Below are positions 47,201 through 60,100 of a stretch of 64,000 nt of DNA, one piece after another. A program made the position numbers and the translations under genes. Position 1 is the stretch's first letter. Each line of letters starts with the position of its first letter. The DNA is from Rallus limicola (lineage: Eukaryota; Chordata; Aves; Gruiformes; Rallidae): positions 62,001 through 126,000 of the forward strand of contig JAKCOZ010000333.1 in assembly GCA_022605955.1 (NCBI GenBank). The letters are read 5' to 3'. The notes beneath the pieces are model-generated. The model made no database searches. It was given only the letters and a program-made list of their open reading frames with translations, and had not been told where the DNA came from.

Positions 47201-49649
47201 AGGGTCAGCCCATGACCAAGACCCCCCTCTGGAGCTGACAGCAGAGATGCCCCAAGAGCAGGTCAGTGTCATGAAATGGAGAGGTGTGGGGGGAGCACGG
47301 GGGACTGTAGCATGGGGCTGGGAGTTGTTCAACACTCACTCACATTCTGGGTATCTTGCAGAATTTTTGTAAGAAGAAATTTGGGAAGAGCACGGCGAGA
47401 GTCGATCCTGAGCGGCCGAGTTGTGAGTGACCCCAGCACCAAGCACCCTGCAAAGGGCTGACACCCCACGGCAATGCCCCAATGTGGGCAAGGACAGCCC
47501 CTATGCTGGGGGCTGCCAGCCTCTGACTTACTCCTCATACCTCATCAGGTTCTTCCCGAGCAACTGGAGGTGCAGAGAAGCCTGTGGCACCCCAGGACAT
47601 GTGGTGAGTGCTGGGGAGACCCCCAGCTCCTACCTCAGCCTCAGCCTGTGCCCTGCCCCTGCCCACATTGGGCAGCCCTGCCTGCTGGCTGGGGAGGAGC
47701 TGCTGCCTCATTGTCCCACCAGAGAGGCCAGGCTGCAACTGGGTCTCTTCTCTCTCCTACTCTGCAGGGAGATCGAGGAGAGAAGGAGCGTGAGGCGCCT
47801 GTCCCCACATGCTCTGCTAGGCTCCATGCTGTCCCTGGGCTCTCTCTTGGACAGCATATGTGCATCCCTCGACTCATTCCCAGAGCCCAGGCCTGGTGCG
47901 ATGGGGGAGCAGGAAGCTCGCATCCCATCGCGAGCCCTCCAGAGCCAGCAGAGGATGACCGTGAGGGGCCTGTCCCCTCGTACTCTGCTGGGCTCCATGG
48001 TCTCCATGGTCTCCCTGGGCTCTCTGTTGGGCAGCAGGTCGGTGTCTCTTGACTCCTTCCTGGAATCCAGACCCGGTGGGATGGTGCAGCTGGAGGCTCG
48101 CAGCCGATCTCGAGCCCTCCAGACCCATCGAGCTCTTGAGGGGCCGGTGCCAGAGCAGGGGTCAGCCCATGACCAAGACCCCCCTCTGGAGCAGCCAGGA
48201 GAGCTGCCTCAAGAGCAGGTCAGTGTCATGAAATGGAGAGGTGTGGGGGCACCACGGGGGACTGTAGCATGGGGCTGGGAGTTGTTCAACACTCACTCAC
48301 ATTCTGGGTATCTTGCAGAATTTTTGTAAGAAGAAATTTGGGAAGAGCACGGCGAGAGTCGATCCTGAGCGGCCGAGCTGTGAGTGACCCCAGCACCAAG
48401 CACCCTGCAAAGGGCTGACACCTCACAGCAGCCCTGACATGGGGCTGTGCTGGGGGCTGCCAGCCTCTGACTTACTCCTCATACCTCATCAGGTTCTTCC
48501 CGAGCAACTGGAGGTGCAGAGAAGCCTGTGGCACCCCAGGACATGTGGTGAGTGCTGGGGAGACCCCCAGCTCCTGCCTCCACGTCAGCCTGTGCCCTGC
48601 CCCTGCCCACATTGGGCAGCCCTGCCTGCTGGCTGGGGAGAAGCTGCTGCCTCGTTGTTCCACCAGAGAGGCCAGGCTGTAAGTGGGTCTCTTCTCTCTC
48701 CTACTCTGCAGGGAGATCGAGGAGACAAGGAGCATGAGGCGCCTGTCCCCACATGCTCTGCTGGGCTCCATGCTGTCCCTGGGCTCTCTCTTGGACAGCA
48801 TATCTGCATCTCTCGAATCATTCCCAGAGCCCAGGCCTGGTGCGATGGGGGAGCAGGAAGCTCGCATCCCATCGCGAGCCCTCCAGAGCCAGCAGAGGAT
48901 GACCATGAGGGGCCTGTCCCCTCGTACTCTGCTGGGCTCCATGGTCTCCCTGGGCTCTCTGTTGGGCAGCAGGTCTGTGTCTCTTGACTCCTTCCTGGAG
49001 TCCAGACACAGTGGGATGGTGCAGCTGGAGGCTCGCAGCCAATCTCGAGCCCTCCAGACCCATCGAGCTCTTGAGGGGCCGGTGACAGAGCAGGGGTCAG
49101 CCCATGACCAAGACCCCCCTCTGGAGCAGCCAGGAGAGCTGCCTCAAGAGCAGGTCAGTGTCATGAAATGGAGAGGTGTGGGGGGAGCACGGGGGACTGT
49201 AGCATGGGGCTGGGAGCTGCTCCACACTCACCCATGTTCTGGGGGTCTTACAGAAGTGTTGGTGGGAGAAGTGTGGGAAGAGCACGGCGAGAGTCGATCC
49301 AGAGCAGCCGAGCGGTGAGTGACCCCAGCACCAAGCACCCTGCAAAGGGCTGACACCCCACAGCAGCCCTGACACAGGGCTGTGCTGGGGGCTGCCAGCC
49401 TCTGACTCATGTCTCGTCCCTCCTCAGGTTCTTCCCAAGCAACTGGAGGAACAGAGAACGCCAGGGCAACTGGTGAGTGCTGGGGAGACCCCCAGCTCCA
49501 GCCCCAGACTCTCTACCTGTTTGCTGCCCGCTTTGGGTATCCCTGCCTGCTGGCCGGGGAGGGGCATCTGCCTGGGGGTCCCACCAGAGGGCCCAGGCTG
49601 CAACTGTGTCTCTTTTCTCTCCTCTGCAGGGAGAAGCAGGAGACAATGA
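43991..49649 (+). CDS. Unrecognised 23-exon cassette-array gene, copy 2 (915 aa predicted)
   Basis: Exons: 43991-44092 and 44208-44279, then seven cassettes: 44414-44474, 44587-44641, 44825-44918; 45053-45116, 45230-45284, 45444-45603; 45740-45800, 45914-45968, 46132-46291; 46426-46486, 46600-46654, 46820-47261; 47362-47422, 47549-47603, 47768-48218; 48319-48379, 48493-48547, 48712-49153; 49254-49314, 49428-49472, 49630-49649. The coding sum is 2,748 bases, in frame, with no internal stop and all GT-AG introns. Same head, A/B/C design and frame-shifted end as copy 1. It lacks two short-C cassettes and has one 9-bp in-frame insertion. Most differences from copy 1 are single substitutions. Function unknown; no transcript evidence was available. 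Confidence 0.75.
44414..44918 (+). repeat. Copy 2 cassette 1 (A 61, B 55, C 94 nt)
   Basis: The front of the C exon resembles copy 1 cassette 1 (ENEETKV), while its back (SLDSFPETS and EVEPSPSRLK) resembles copy 1 cassettes 2-3. It looks like a recombinant exon. Confidence 0.7.
45053..45603 (+). repeat. Copy 2 cassette 2 (A 64, B 55, C 160 nt)
   Basis: Corresponds to copy 1 cassette 4 in its B and C exons. The A exon mixes KKKLFGKS (as in cassette 4) with HPEQPS (as in cassette 2). Confidence 0.7.
45740..46291 (+). repeat. Copy 2 cassette 3 (A 61, B 55, C 160 nt)
   Basis: Counterpart of copy 1 cassette 5. Confidence 0.7.
46426..47261 (+). repeat. Copy 2 cassette 4 (A 61, B 55, C 442 nt)
   Basis: Counterpart of copy 1 cassette 6. 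The A exon has KTRSRV in place of KSKARV. Confidence 0.7.
47362..48218 (+). repeat. Copy 2 cassette 5 (A 61, B 55, C 451 nt)
   Basis: Counterpart of copy 1 cassette 7. The C exon has an extra in-frame 9 bp (a duplicated Ser-Met-Val) near 48,000, a small slippage-type expansion. Confidence 0.7.
48319..49153 (+). repeat. Copy 2 cassette 6 (A 61, B 55, C 442 nt)
   Basis: Counterpart of copy 1 cassette 8. Confidence 0.7.
49254..49649 (+). repeat. Copy 2 terminal cassette 7, frame-shifted end
   Basis: Same 45-nt B exon and same early TGA (49,647-49,649) as in copy 1, so the 10-nt loss came before the block duplication. Confidence 0.65.
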
Positions 49650-49867
49650 GTGGGAAGCGCCTCTCCCCTCGTGCCTCTCTGACCTCCATTGTCTCCTGGC
49701 CAGGGACAGAGCCAGTTTATCCCTTGACACCCCATAAGTTTCTGGGCTTTTCTTGGGGATTTCACTCCTTTTGTTTTCCCCCCATTGTTAGATTATCTTT
49801 TGATCCCTGTTCTTGTTTATAACCCAGCTCCCATCTCTCTAACCCATTCTTAGTTCCCTCTGTTTGT

Positions 49868-49873
49868 ATTAAA
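49868..49873 (+). terminator. Poly(A) signal ATTAAA of the array gene, copy 2
   Basis: Same position relative to the stop codon as in copy 1. Confidence 0.55.
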
Positions 49874-49889
49874 TACATAAACCCCACCA

Positions 49890-50711
49890 ACAAACCAGGA
49901 GTTTCTAGTGGTCAGTTTTTCCTGCCACCCTGCAGTGACCCAGAGGGTGATGGAGGATTATTGTGGGGAGGGGGGGAGCAAGGGGGGGGGGGTTGCATTA
50001 CTCCCAGCACAGCTCATGCATGAGGCCAGGGAGAGTTTGGGGGTGCCAGGGTGATGAGGGGAGTACTGGGGGGGTAGAAGAAAAGCCCATGGGATTCACT
50101 GCAGGCCTTGCTGTAGACATGACAACGGTTGGGGTCTGGCAGATGTGATCCCTGAGGTGCCTCCAGGGTGGTGGTGATGAGCTGAGGCGTTGGGCTCAGG
50201 AGGGGACCCCCTGCCCATGGCCATTGGTCCCCACTTCAGCTGCTCATCACAAGGTTCCAGGAGCTGAGCTGCAGCTATGGCCCCCCATGGGAGGCAGGGA
50301 TGGAGGTTGGGGTGCCCACCTGAAGGGATGGGGAGGTGGCTGAGGCCTGGCACCCCCTTGCACCGCACTTGGGGCTGGCAGGGCAGCTAGGAGAGAATTG
50401 GGGGACCCCCAAGACAGCTGGAGGGCACAGGGGGCTCCATGGGGAGAGTTGGGGGGGTCTGACACAGGATTGGGGTGCCCCAGGAGTGGAGACGGTGTCC
50501 CCAGCAGACCCTGTGCAAGGACAGGGAGAGGCAGGGGGCTGGAGGGTGGGCTGGGTGCAGCCATCGCTGTGGTGTCAAGGCCGCACAGCCCACCTCATGT
50601 GACTGAGCCCTCTGGGGGCTGTGGGGGTGCCTTCCACCCAGAGTGGGGGGCAGCTGCTCTTTGCACACACATGTGGCACGTCTGGCCAGGGACTCACACC
50701 TCTGGCTCTCA
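49890..50711. other. GC-rich intergenic stretch, block 2, no gene seen
   Basis: Counterpart of 9,376-10,190. Confidence 0.6.
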
Positions 50712-51033
50712 TCCCTTCCCTTCCCTTCCCTTCCCTTCCCTTCCCTTCCCTTCCCTTCCCTTCCCTTCCCTTCCCTTCCCTTCCCTTCCCTTCCCTTCCC
50801 TTCCCTTCCCTTCCCTTCCCTTCCCTTCCCTTCCCTTCCCTTCCCTTCCCTTCCCTTCCCTTCCCTTCCCTTCCCTTCCCTTCCCTTCCCTTCCCTTCCC
50901 TTCCCTTCCCTTCCCTTCCCTTCCCTTCCCTTCCCTTCCCTTCCCTTCCCTTCCCTTCCCTTCCCTTCCCTTCCCTTCCCTTCCCTTCCCTTCCCTTCCC
51001 TTCCCTTCCCTTCCCTTCCCTTCCCTTCCCTTC
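50712..51033. repeat. (TTCCC)n microsatellite, about 64 copies
   Basis: About 322 bases, roughly six pentamers longer than the block 1 tract. Confidence 0.97.
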
Positions 51034-51263
51034 TTCTCCCCAACCATCCCCTTTCCCTTGGCCTTTCCCAGGGGCACCCCAGGGTTGGGAGAACACCCCT
51101 AAACCCCCACAAGAGGTGCAGGAGCCCCGAGCTCTGCTGTGATCAGGCCCCATGGGGGCTGTTTATTGGAAGCAGCAGGAAGGAAGAAGAGGAATCACCA
51201 GGGCCCAGCCCAGTCCCACCCACACACCCAGCTCTGGCCTGTCACCCACCACTGCCCGTTGGG

Positions 51264-51684
51264 TGAATCCCAGACTCACAGGGTTGGAAAAGCCCTTTAA
51301 GCTCCTGGAGTCCAACTGCTCCTGCCCTGTGCAGACCCAGATCTCTCAGTACCTCAGGTAGCAGTTAATCTCTCACTCCCCTTTTTAGTTGGATAGGGGA
51401 GAAAATACATTTTGAGGGGCTTAGGAGTTGAGGTAAGCCCCTTCCCCAGCCTGGTTGCCCTTCTCTGGACTCGCTCCAGGACCTCCATGTCCTTCTGATG
51501 CTGAGGAGCCCAGAACTGGACCCAGCACTCAAGGTGCAGCCTCCCCAGTGCCCAGTCCAGGGGCGCAATCACCGTCCCCAGACCTACTGGCCACACTATT
51601 GCTGACACAAGCCAGGATGGCAGTGGCCTTGCTGGCCCCCTGGGCACACTGCTGGCTCATGGTCAGTCTGCAGTCACTGTGGAA
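51264..51684 (-). mobile_element. CR1 LINE 3' fragment (antisense), block 2
   Basis: Counterpart of 10,715-11,135, with the same ORF2 C-terminal landmarks on the minus strand. Confidence 0.85.
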
Positions 51685-51879
51685 AAGGCTGGGAAATGTT
51701 GCTTTTGCAAAAATCACAGGACTGCTCCAGTAAGGAAAAGAAAAGGGACAGCTGAGAAGAAGTGGGGTGGAGACCTCATAGGTGTAAGTGTGAAATATGA
51801 CCTGTACCTGGAAGAAGTTGAAGAAGTACTGAAACCTGAAGCAGAGGCTGGGAGGTTTGGTTTTCTGGTCTGAGTTTTG

Positions 51880-53560
51880 TCTGTCTGTTTGTCTGTTTGT
51901 TTCAATAGGAGCCATTGTTTGTAACTCAAGTTGTAATAATAAGAGCTACGTCATGGCTGTAGTTGTTACAGAATCTAGTATATGGAATATAGAGCCTGGA
52001 GCTTTTGAACATGGCGATGGTTCTCTGATTATAAATCACACTGAACCAGACAATGTGATCTATCAAATGCTACAAGGTTTTGCTCGTATGCTTAAGTTTT
52101 CTCATGTGATTACCTGTTTGCCTTTACCACATACCCCTACTCAAGGGACCCCTCTAACAGCTCTCCCTGTGGACATGGGTTAAAAAACTAGATTGGCTCT
52201 GGAACCAGAATAAGTCAGTAATTTGGGGAGATTTTTGAATGGAAATGGCCATTTAATAATAAATTAAATCAAAGCTCATTTGAAGCCTCTGGTTTGTGGT
52301 TAATTCCTGCATTACGGCATTTAGTCAGTGCCACCTGCTTGTGTCAAAATTGCACAAAGGAGAGGTAATGGTAGCCCAAACTATAAAGATTTAGAATATA
52401 CTAAGAAATCTTCCTGTCAGATCCCTGGATCTGTGGGCAATTATGATGACTTAACTCTTTATGTTCCACATCAGTTAACTTGGATATGCTCAGATGGGAC
52501 TGTTACAGAGATGTTACTTTGGGAATTTTGGTACATGGGGAACTGGTGAAACAGGTTTGGAAGAATTTGCTCCTACCCAGAGAAATTGCAATTTGTCCAT
52601 GTAAATCTGCATCAGCAAGGGAATTCCTTGGAAGCTTAGAGGGAACAGATTGGCAGATGAGGTAGCCAAAGAAGCTGCCTTCGGGCCTGCATTGGTTAAA
52701 ATGTGTAATCTTACTCCTTGTGTATCTGAACCAAAGGAGGTTCCAATTTTCACTGAAGGAGAGAAAAAAGGACGGAAGGAATTGGGAGCTTTTGAAACAG
52801 AAGAAAGGAAGTGGATTCTCTCAGATGGATGAGAGATGCTATATAAACAAATCATGAGGACAATAATGGCCATTTTACACCAAGGGAGTCATTGGGGGGT
52901 ACAAGCAATGTGTGGTTTCATCCTAAAGAAGTAGGGATGCATAGGAAAGCATACAAATCAAGTGAGCGAGGGATGAAGGAGGTTCCCCTGAAGAATATGC
53001 CTGCTGCCGAGAAGATGGCACACCCCGTTGCTCTCAGCAAAAGAGTAGATGGTGGAGGCAGAGACGTAATACTGTGGGGAGTGAGGTTAGTGAACCACCT
53101 CTGGAATCAGCTCACGGGGCCCCTTAAATTGCGAGCCCAAAGTGGAATTGTCTCAGCGACTACCCCACACCTCCCACCATCCCTAGGAGGCAAGGAAGAT
53201 AAAAGACAAAGCACTGGACAAGGGCCCTGGGGAACCCGTATTACAGGTAAGAGCCCTCTGTTCTTCTCAGGTTTAATGTTACCTGTACAGGTGATGGGAC
53301 CTAGGTGTAAGGACTGGAAAGGAGAGTCCCCATCAGCCTCACAAGTGGAGCTTAATTTGACGGGAGGACCAGGCCCTCGTTCAGCAAGTAATGACGGTGG
53401 GAGCCCCTACTTTCAATACTACTCTCTGCCAACTGGCCCCCATATCTCCTTGCATATAAAAATATGGATTTATTTCTGCCCTAGCTCGAACCCAGGGAGA
53501 GGTTATGGCAATGACCCCAATGCTTATTACTGTGCTGACCCTGCATACTAAATAAGATTA
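51880..53560 (+). mobile_element. Decayed endogenous retrovirus, copy 2
   Basis: Same remnant as 11,335-13,190. It lacks about 181 bases after 52,526 that in block 1 hold the front of the RNase H remnant. The envelope-like open stretch (52,892-53,551) is longer here only because of local indels. Non-functional. Confidence 0.75.
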
Positions 53561-53649
53561 TTGGGCTGGTAAAGAATAGATTGGAAGCAACAGACTGAAT
53601 GCTGCTAGGAAAACAATAGGATCACCAGAAAAAGATGGAACTCTACCAT

Positions 53650-54130
53650 TCGTCACGGCCGTTTATAACAGGGGGTGTCCCTTGCCTGCAGCTAAAGCGC
53701 TCAGGTGCGAAGGCGAAGCCCGCAGGTTGTCTCTCCCCCGGCCCAGGAAGGGCTCAGCCCCCGTCCCGTCCCGGGCGGCCGCCTCCCGGGCTGGCACGGT
53801 GGCGTCACGTGGGAGGTGGCGACACCGCCCCGTTCCCTCCCTGCCCGGCGCGAAGGCGCTGTGCCATGGCGACGCTCCCCCTGGCCACGGCCCGCGGCAG
53901 GGCCCTGTGGCGGTACAGCCGCGGCGCGGCAGCGGCGGCCGACGTGGTGGCTTACCGCCGTGCCGCCGAGGGGGGGCCGCCGCGGCCTTTTAGCCTCCGC
54001 ACTGCTGTCGCCGCCGTGCCTCGGCTCGGCCGGGCCGCCGGGCCCAGGTAAGGGTGTCCCTGCGCGGCCCGAGGAGAGGCCTCCGGAGGGAAGCTGGAGT
54101 GGGGAGCAGAGCTCTGTAGCCCCAGGGCTG
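53650..54130 (+). promoter_or_regulatory. CpG island promoter of the FBXO15-like gene, copy 2
   Basis: Counterpart of 13,280-13,760, nearly identical. Confidence 0.7.
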
Positions 54131-57100
54131 CTTGCTCCTCCTTTGTCCTCTTGTCCGCGGGGGGTGGCTTGTTGTTTCCCTTGTAGTTCCCATTGCAGCT
54201 CCTGCTTTCCAGTTGAGCGTTTGCCACAGCTCGGGCTGCTCCCTCGTGGCTGTGGTGGCCTCCCCGCCCTCCCCCTGGCCCTGTGCAAGGGGATGTCTTC
54301 GTAGAAGTCGTGTGCTTTTGTGATGCACAGGCCTTTCTGGGTTTACGAAGAGCTCAGCATAAGGTGCTGCTTTCTGTCTGGGTGGTGGGGCTTTCCCTGG
54401 GGTATGTGCTTCAGCTGGGAGGCCGCAGTGTCCATAAGCAGGAGCCCGTCTACCTGGCCTGCTGGCTGATGTGATGTCCAGCGTAGTTATGCTTTTGTAA
54501 TAAGCGTGAGGATTTCTTTGTGGAAGGCGGGATTAAGCTTCATCCTTACAGGTTCAGCTTCCAGAAATGTAAAGTGCCAATCTTAGAAGTAATGCTGAGG
54601 AAGCAGGATTTTCTGCTAACTCATTTCTACACCCTGGGGTTTCACAGCTGTTTCGTTCCATGCCTCCCGCCCCCCCCCCCCCCCTACTTTTTTTTTTGGC
54701 TGACAACAGATGTTAACACTGCAATTGATTTTTATTGCCACATATGTTTTACCATTTGGAGAAGGAGACAGCTTTTGTCATTACTTAACACTTTCTATGT
54801 GTTGCTTGAAATAGATTTGTTCCCTGACCAGCAAAAACCCAACAGTCACGTTGCAAGTACTACAGGGCACGAAAGTGAAAATAATACAAACTGACTCCCA
54901 CAGACTGAAAGCTGATGGAATGGAAATTGAGGTGCTTTTGTCTCAAAGCCAGAGCATCTCGGTTGCCACTAGAAGCCTCTGAAGAGGGGGAGTAACAGCT
55001 GCCATTGATTTTGCCCTTCGGCAGGCAGGGTTTGTCCATGTGGTCTAGAAGTGTTTTGTTAGGAATAATTTCAAATCTTACCACAGGCCATACTTCAAAA
55101 CCAGCCAGTGCAATGGACTTGCTCTCGTGTCTTCAGCCCTTGAGAATGTTTTCCTTTCCTTTGGAAGATGTAGAAATGAAGTGTTTTTTTAAAAAATGAA
55201 GGTTACAAAATATCCGTCTGTTAAAAGTAGAAGTTTTCAAGGCTGCACAGGCAACATTTCTTTTACTTCAGAAATTCATTCCTGGGGTGAAGAGAAAGGG
55301 GATGGGAGGAGAGGTTTAAAGGAGAGCAACAGAATGAGTACAGGTTATGTACTGGGTAAAGTGTCTTGCAAAATCCAGGATCCAGCTCCTGATCTGAATT
55401 GCTCCTGTACCTGGTGCCTGTGTGAGCGTGTCACTCTAGGGTATGCCCAAACTGGGTCTCCTTTTGCTTTCAGCATAGACGCAGGGCAGAATAGCCTGGG
55501 ACATGCTAAGCAGAAAGATCCAGAAGTAGCCATTCTGGTGCTGTTGAACAGGCCAGTGTTTTTCAAAACCAGTGTGTGACAACCTTATCTCATAATCTAA
55601 TTGAACTTCTGGAGAAGAAAACATTTGCTTGCCCTTCAAGGTGTATTTGATACGCAATTCCTTTTTTTGTAGTTGTTAATTTTGTTAGTCTATTACAGAT
55701 TGGGGCCCAAGCTGAAATGTGCATGTCTCTCTGATAATCAAAGCATTGGTACACATCTTGCCTGTTAACCGAACTCTTACCTGCAAAGTTTCTAGTGGCT
55801 TAGCAGGGGAAAATTGGAAAGGAGACTAAAGATGTCTTTCAAGCATGGTTGTGTTGCATAGTCTTTTTGAGCCTTGTCAGTTTTTGAGAGTGTTTCAAGG
55901 TCCTGTTTTATTTTCTCTCTTTTAATAGCTTAGGGAATTTGAAGTGCTTGAAACTGTCTCCAGAGTAATATGGCACAACAGAGGATTCATCAGTGATTTG
56001 GCTTTGCTGCAGGGGCCTGTCTGGAGCTTGGTGCTGGTGGCCTCAGTGGGGTAACTGTAAGGGTAATCTCTGTTGGATTGAAACTGGTTTTGTGGTGCAG
56101 CACTATTCTCTGAATGCTGTGAGCAATTAATCGTAGGAGAGACCCCTAGGAGTTTAAATGTGGCATTTCTGTAAAAACAGAGAAGCTGTGAGGTGAGCAA
56201 TGCCTTGTCACAGAAGACATTCACAGAAGAGCATTCAGAGACTGTTAATGGCTTTGGAAATGCTGGGTGGGCGTGAGGTGGAAATAGGGCTTTAAAATGT
56301 GTATCAGAATGGGAAGATCCAGTGATAGTCTATAAATGAAATAGCCTGAGAAAGGTAAGTAGCAGTCAGTAGAAATGTGAAAACTCTGTTGAAAACGTTG
56401 CTTAAGTTTTGTCCTTTTCAGAATGACTTTTTTAAACAGCCTCCTTCCCTCTCAATTCCTAAATAACAGAGCCTCTGGCTTGAGTTGGAGAATTGTTCTA
56501 AAGGACAAAAATGGAAAGGAGCATGTACTGGAGAAGGCCAAACTGTCCTTTAAGGACACATCTGTTACTATGCTTTGGACCAGTGCAAGTTGGCCATGCC
56601 TAGACATCCTGTCCACCCTAAAACTATTTGGAGTTAGGCCATTGCTTCCTGACCAAAGCAAAGCTCCCAGCAAGAATGGGTAAGTTTTAACCTGGGATTT
56701 TTGAGGGTGTTTTTTTTAATGGAACCCTTGATAATGTGTCTGTAAGAGCTATCTGACCTAGGTTTGACTTAACAAGATAATTCTTTCTTAGAAATCCTCT
56801 CTGTAGCCTTTCTTCCAAAGCCTGTGTCCTTCTCTTCACTGGTGGAGCTTTTCAGCAAGAGATAGATATAATCCAGCAAGCTATGGCAGGAATTCATAGG
56901 TTAATGCAGCTACTGGCATGCTAAAGCCTACAAGATGCAGGTTAATAGGTTCTGCCTTGCAAAGCTGAATCTGACATTGCAGCTACAAGTGAGCATGAAA
57001 GAAACATGTCAATTAAGGAGACTTTAAAGCGAGACATTTAGACTGGGACAGTTCATAATGTTTATGTGGCAACAACCAGGTAATCGATGTTTCTAACGTG

Positions 57101-60100
57101 GGTTTCTTTTTCTCTGGTGGGCGTGTATGTGACTTTAGGGAAGCTGGTGTTTGGCTGCATGTAGAATATAAGTACAGGTGTATAAATACAAATAGTCCAC
57201 AGCTCAATGTGGGCTAGCTGTTGTTCTGTATCTGAAGTTTGTACAGTTTGTTTCTGGCATTCTGAGGAGTTTAAATTCCAATTTTCTATTTGAGGTATAT
57301 ATGTATGTATTTGTTGGTTTCTCTCCAGGAGTTTTCCACATGTCTGTGTGGTTTTAGTATGTGCAGTATCACCTCCATGCTTCTTACATAAAACCCTAGC
57401 AGTAAAGCTCTGAAAAGAGAGCATTTTCATTCACCCAGAAAAACGCACAGGGTTCCTCAAGAAGCAGCAAAGTATTTGCCTAAAAAATGAAGAAAGAGAA
57501 CCCTTTTGTAGCTTGCTTGCTATGGGTAAATATTCAGTGATTCCATCTAGTGACCACATGGTATTAGAAAGAAAGCAGTTCTGTAACTGTTTTGAAATAC
57601 TGGGCAAGCATGGAAGTTTTTCCTCATCTGAGTAGTATTCTGGGCCATCTCACAGTGGCTTCTTACCTGCTGGTATGCTCTATTTGTTCAGAAGTCAAGT
57701 TGTGTATGCTGAATACTTTCAAAACAATTTCAATCCTGTGCTGTTTGTCAGACTTCACCCTAATTTCATGTTAAGCTCTGAACTTTCACCTAACCAGGAA
57801 GACACAGTCTTGTTGCTCTGTTTTGTATGTTTTTTCCACAGACCTCGTCAACGTTCCTTAATTGCTGACTACAGTCGTGCTCACCTGACTGAAAGGAGCG
57901 TAGGGCTTGGTGCTGATCAGCTGGTCCAACTCTTTGGCTTGAATCCAGGACTCTTAGTAGGACTTTGGAAGGTAAGATAGCAGTTAGTTTCAATAATTTC
58001 TTATGGTTTGAAGAAACATATTGGTTTGCCTTGTCATTTGGGATTTGGAATTTTGTGTGAGGTGGGTTTTGAAGATACAGGTAGGGACAGCTGGTTGATG
58101 ATTGATTGTATTCTAAAGACTTGTCATAAGAGTGTCCTTTTAAAAAAACCCAGCCACCTCTAATTTAAAAGAACAGTTATGTATTGTAGTATATTGGTCT
58201 GGTGGTTGGACTCTGCTAGCTGCTTTTTGCGGAAGGCACCGATGCAGCCCCCTGCCTCCTCCACCAGAACCCTGCCATGCAACACCACAATTAGATAATG
58301 TACTGCTCATTTGTATTTACTTGGCAGTCTTCACATGCCAAACTTTGATACCCTAAAGGCATTTTAAAGAGAACAGTTTGTGGAGAGATGTGTTTCTTCC
58401 CTGTCCCCAGCACTCAAATAGTCATATCCTGCTCCAACAGCAGGAACTGTGTCAAATGTGCCTGTTTGGGGATATTCGGTTCTTGGTATTGTGTCTGAGT
58501 TTAAGAGTCTCTGTAGGGTGTGTGAAGAGGTGGATGTCTTTGGAGAGCAGTACAGAACATCTAAAGTAGACATCTGCTCCAGAGAACTAGAGTGAATACA
58601 CCGGGACCTCAGTGTCTGCCTAAAGTTGTGTAGTTAGGGGCTAGGAAAGCCCTATGTCAGGGGTTCTGCTCTTGGACTGAATTCAGAGGTTGGCAGCAAT
58701 TTCTTCCCCCCTGCCATGGTATTGAGGTAAACCCCTTGCCTGTTGCTTTTCACACCTGGCAATGGTTCTATCCTAATGAAGTTCCACACAGTTGTTAAGC
58801 ATCGGGCCTCTCACCTTAGTCTATGTTTTTCCTGCTTACTCTCCCAAACAGCTGCTCTTCCTCTCTTTGTGGGCAGAGTAGCAGAAGGCACTTTAGCTGT
58901 AGATGGGTGTAAGAATCATAAATGCCACACATCTTGGGTTTTTACATGTAGCTCAGCTGTGTAACGGGAAGTGCTGATGCTGGTGGTTTTGGCAGTCGAG
59001 GACAGGTTCTGTGGGCCTTTGGGCATTTGGGTAGACAAAGACTGAGAGGCTGTGTCATTGATAAATCTCTGTCACTGTAAGTTGTAGAGCCATAATTTTG
59101 TACTGCAGAAGTACTGGAGCAGCTGAAAAACAAAAAACCCCAAAAGGTAGGTTTGAATAGGGGATGCCATTTTCTCTTTGGCAACCCTGAGGTGCCCACT
59201 TCTCAGGACAGGAAGAGATACTGGCAGTGAATAATTTTGCCACTGTTATGTGTTTGCCTCTATATATATAAGATTTAAAAACACAAATTGAATTTTTTTT
59301 TTTTTTTAAGAAGAGCTGCAATCTTAGCTTTCTGTGTTCTTGAAGGGAATAGACACCTTTGGCTCTGTTTAGCTCTCACATGGAGCCCTGAAGTTTTCTT
59401 TGAAGACACCTTTGGCTCTGTTTAGCTCTCACATGGAGCCCTGAAGTTTTCTTTGAGCTCTGTAGGCCCGTAGAAGGCATGTCTTACCGTTTTCCCAGGA
59501 GCTCATCATCTGGTGAAGACATCTGGGTTTTTACATTGAAACTCCATATTTCTGTTTAATAGCTCTATATTCCTCACTGATCTTGTCCCTCTTTGCAAAT
59601 AGCTCCTTACCTAGGAAAATAAGCTGGGTGCTTAGATATTCTGTATCCAGGCCTGTTTGCAGTGGTAAGTACAAGCTGGAGAAGTACAGTTGATGGATTG
59701 CTGCTGCTAACTTTTGCCCTGGCATAGCTTTCTCCATAACCCAGAAACGCTGTGATCTTTTATGTGTGTTCTGTACTCTTGTGAAAAGACAGTCGTGGTT
59801 CTAGGAGTCTTAAGTGTTAAAGCAAGCCATTATTAACATTGCTACAGAAACTGGCAGAGTAATATGCAGCAGCATTTATCTATGAATTTTAATGCTCAGG
59901 AAGACCTTGTGGAGAAGAAGTCTTTCCAGATGAAAATACATCTACTTGAACTAACTTTTCAAGAGAAAAATGAAATTGCTTTTGTTATGGTGAGTCTTGA
60001 TTATCACCAACTTGTTGAGAGAAGTGCTTTGGGTTCTGCTACTGTGTAAGTATTGGTTTCTCCTTTGTGGGCAATAAAGATAACCTTTTGAATAAAGCTT

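Noticed and set aside
47427..48329. 300-aa plus-strand frame through an unspliced cassette
   Set aside because: It reads through introns with perfect splice sites. Intron retention in frame is possible by chance, but the spliced model explains all cassettes.
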